Assembly (NCBI RefSeq): GCF_015706575.1
Contig: NW_024037072.1
Coordinates: forward strand, 16,679,162 to 16,743,161
From: Patiria miniata
Lineage: Eukaryota; Echinodermata; Asteroidea; Valvatida; Asterinidae
Reading direction: 5' to 3'
DNA length: 64,000 nucleotides
A program made the position numbers and the translations under genes. The notes under the pieces were generated by a model. It worked only from the letters and a program-made list of their open reading frames with translations. It was not told where the DNA came from and made no database searches. Position 1 is the first letter of the stretch. Each line of letters starts with the position of its first letter. Below are positions 62,526-64,000 of this stretch, piece after piece.

Positions 62526-63035
62526 TTATGATAATTCACTGCGCAAATTCCAGTAGTCATATATGCTAGCTGGGCATTGGCTTTTGATATCTGGCCAACC
62601 TTCATGTGTTACTCCTCTCAAGGTATGTAGAATTTCATCTCGTTGTGTTTCTCGTACAATTTCTTCTTTCTTGTTGGATGAAACTGGCATGGATTTCAGC
62701 ACTGTGTCGACATATGCATGGATGTCCTCATCTCTATGGCTGTTTTTCTCTTCAGTAGGGTCTGCAGCCCTAGACAGTGTGTCTGCAGTGTACATGAAGT
62801 CATGAACTTACCTGGAGTTAAGGACACCTTCAAGTCATATCGCTGGACTCTGATTAGTAGTCGCTGTACTCTCAATGGACAGTCGCACAGTGGTTTAGTG
62901 AACAGTGGAATGAGTGGTTTATGGTCTGTTTCCACTTCCACCTGTTGCCCGTAGATGTGCTGGTGAAATCTTTCACATGAATACGTTATTGCCAACAGTT
63001 CTTTTTTAATCTGGGCATACCGTGTTTCCATGGGC
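62526..63035 (-). CDS. RNase H and linker region of Gypsy copy 3
   Basis: RNase H landmarks: METRYAQIKKELLAITYSCE (glutamate helix), FHQHIYGQQVEVETDHKPLI (aspartate strand) and CPLRVQRLLIRVQRYDLKVS then TPGKFM, followed by ADTLSRA. A linker with EEIVRETQRDEILHTLRGVT and GWPD leads toward the integrase zinc module, as in K02A2.6-like elements. The region starts right beside the G/C-run insert. Confidence 0.8.
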
Positions 63036-63036
63036 G

Positions 63037-63110
63037 GAAATCCCGGGGGGGGGGGGGGGGGGGACAGGGGGGACACGTCCCCCCCCCCCCCATGAATTTG
63101 GTAAGGGGGG
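63037..63110. repeat. G-run/C-run palindrome with GGGGGGACA words
   Basis: A G-run of about 20, then ACAGGGGGGACACGTCCCCCC, a C-run, and GGTAAGGGGGGACACAATG. The centre GGGGGGACACGTCCCCCC is nearly palindromic. Probably the end of another inserted element cutting Gypsy copy 3. Confidence 0.6.
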
Positions 63111-64000
63111 ACACAATGTCGAATGTCCCCTCCATGTTTTCATGTGTAGGTATGGGTGGGTGACCAACCATGGCAGAGTCTTAGGGAAAAGCCTCTTTAT
63201 GTCGCTATAAAGTTGTGGCTGAGAACCAATTTGGTTTTCTTGTCGGTTCGACCACGGCTCTTTTACGCCTAGCCTACCCACGTACATGTACTGTACGTGC
63301 GTGTTGGTTCATGCGGTATACGTTATACACAATGTTGCCTGCGTACGTCATATAATTTGCTACTCCTATACCAAATTCGACCCCACTCCGGCCCGCAATC
63401 GCTATGGTAGACTTGATGACAAGTCGTTAGACTATAGTGGTTTATGTCCGTCATCGATCAGCGCCAAAATCCGCATACCACCGCCGTTCATGCAACGCCA
63501 GCGCTACAACCATTCATGCAAAAGTCATGTACTAACGCGCGGCATGGTCAGTCTGTGTCTAACGACTTGACTAAGATGTTTTCAAGCGAATATTCATATA
63601 TGCAGCCACTGCAATGCATATGCATGATGTTTCCATAGCGAGGGCCAATAGTAGCCCATCTGGCTTACGAAGAAACACCATTATAAATATGGGGGTAATT
63701 ATTACACGATCATTTTCAAGTTTCCATTTTATTTGGCAGTCCTGTTTTTAAAATTACAGTAAAAAAACGTATAACATTGTAGATAATATTAGTACTTTTG
63801 CAACTGTCTTTGAATAAAAGGAGTAATATTTAAGTAATTATGGAAGTTGAAACTGTTACGAATAATTGTAAATCCCCTTCAAAAAATGAAGTGCGCGCCG
63901 ACTGTAAACGAAAGCTCCTTTTGGCCCATGTGGTTTGTTGTAGTTTAACTAATCACCCTGAAACGAACTCGTCCGCGGTTTGTGCCCATTTTTAAGGTTA
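63111..64000. other. No gene recognised
   Basis: Mixed-composition DNA to 63660, then AT-rich. Small frames (63286-63570, 63444-63638) lack known domains. A possible element border is at TTTCCATGTTTTCATG near 63130. Confidence 0.45.

Larger units (their letters stand above)
61002..63035 (-). mobile_element. Gypsy-type fragment (copy 3, K02A2.6-like), fossil
   Basis: Minus-strand remnant with RNase H, integrase core, integrase C-terminal part, a purine tract and one LTR at its 3' side. Gag, protease and most RT are not seen; the fragment is bounded on the right by a G/C-run insert at about 63037. It is broken, with several breaks. Age cannot be measured with one LTR. Confidence 0.8.

Noticed and set aside
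1-64000. tRNA, rRNA, CRISPR array or bacterial operon
   Set aside because: No cloverleaf with A/B boxes, no rRNA-like conserved block, no regularly spaced identical repeats, and no ribosome-binding-site-led gene rows were seen.

Overview
This looks like nuclear DNA of a marine invertebrate (echinoderm, hemichordate, lancelet or mollusc-like). It is AT-rich and non-coding outside mobile elements, often carries ACATGTA and AGGCCTA words, has eukaryotic splice and poly(A) signals, and is packed with animal-type transposons. No conserved multi-exon host gene, rRNA, tRNA or CRISPR array was found. The species cannot be named from the sequence alone. All identity figures are by-eye counts.

Layout. 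1-1.7 kb: a decayed CR1/Jockey-like LINE on the minus strand, running off the left edge. 3.08-8.35 kb: a DIRS-type tyrosine-recombinase retrotransposon (minus strand) with textbook inverted ends and an internal complementary region. 11.16-20.1 kb: a Gypsy LTR element (plus strand) whose 5' LTR holds a 0.8-kb DNA transposon with perfect 24-bp inverted ends. 20.27-21.06 kb: a foldback-type element. 21-26 kb: gene-poor DNA with simple repeats.

26.06-41.26 kb: a 15.2-kb Polinton/Maverick with 460-bp terminal inverted repeats (about 99.6% identical) and an exact 6-bp target duplication, CAAAAT. Its left half, plus strand, carries an acidic N-terminal protein, a protein-primed DNA polymerase B region, a packaging ATPase and two virion-type proteins. 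The right half, minus strand, carries an adenain-like protease, the major and minor capsid regions, a small basic protein and a chromodomain integrase, then an accessory arm. That arm holds small acidic and proline-rich proteins, a PC4-like single-stranded-DNA-binding protein and a death-domain-like protein. Together the core genes form a replication, packaging and capsid set; the accessory arm could act on host transcription and cell-death signalling (inference). This arm is the most interesting part of the window.

41.3-64 kb: a piggyBac-like MITE; a second foldback copy split by a second Gypsy element (44.70-51.76 kb) that carries its own tandem duplication and a GGGTAAA-rich insert; a 2.9-kb inverted-repeat transposon with GGGCCCACTTGGG subterminal arrays; a 5'-truncated Rex1/CR1-like LINE; a solo LTR of the second Gypsy family; a hairpin MITE; a possible divergent host promoter near 60 kb; and a third Gypsy-type fragment with a 176-bp LTR. 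The LTR, DIRS and Polinton copies are treated as fossils and described only by extent, parts, age and approximate number of breaks.
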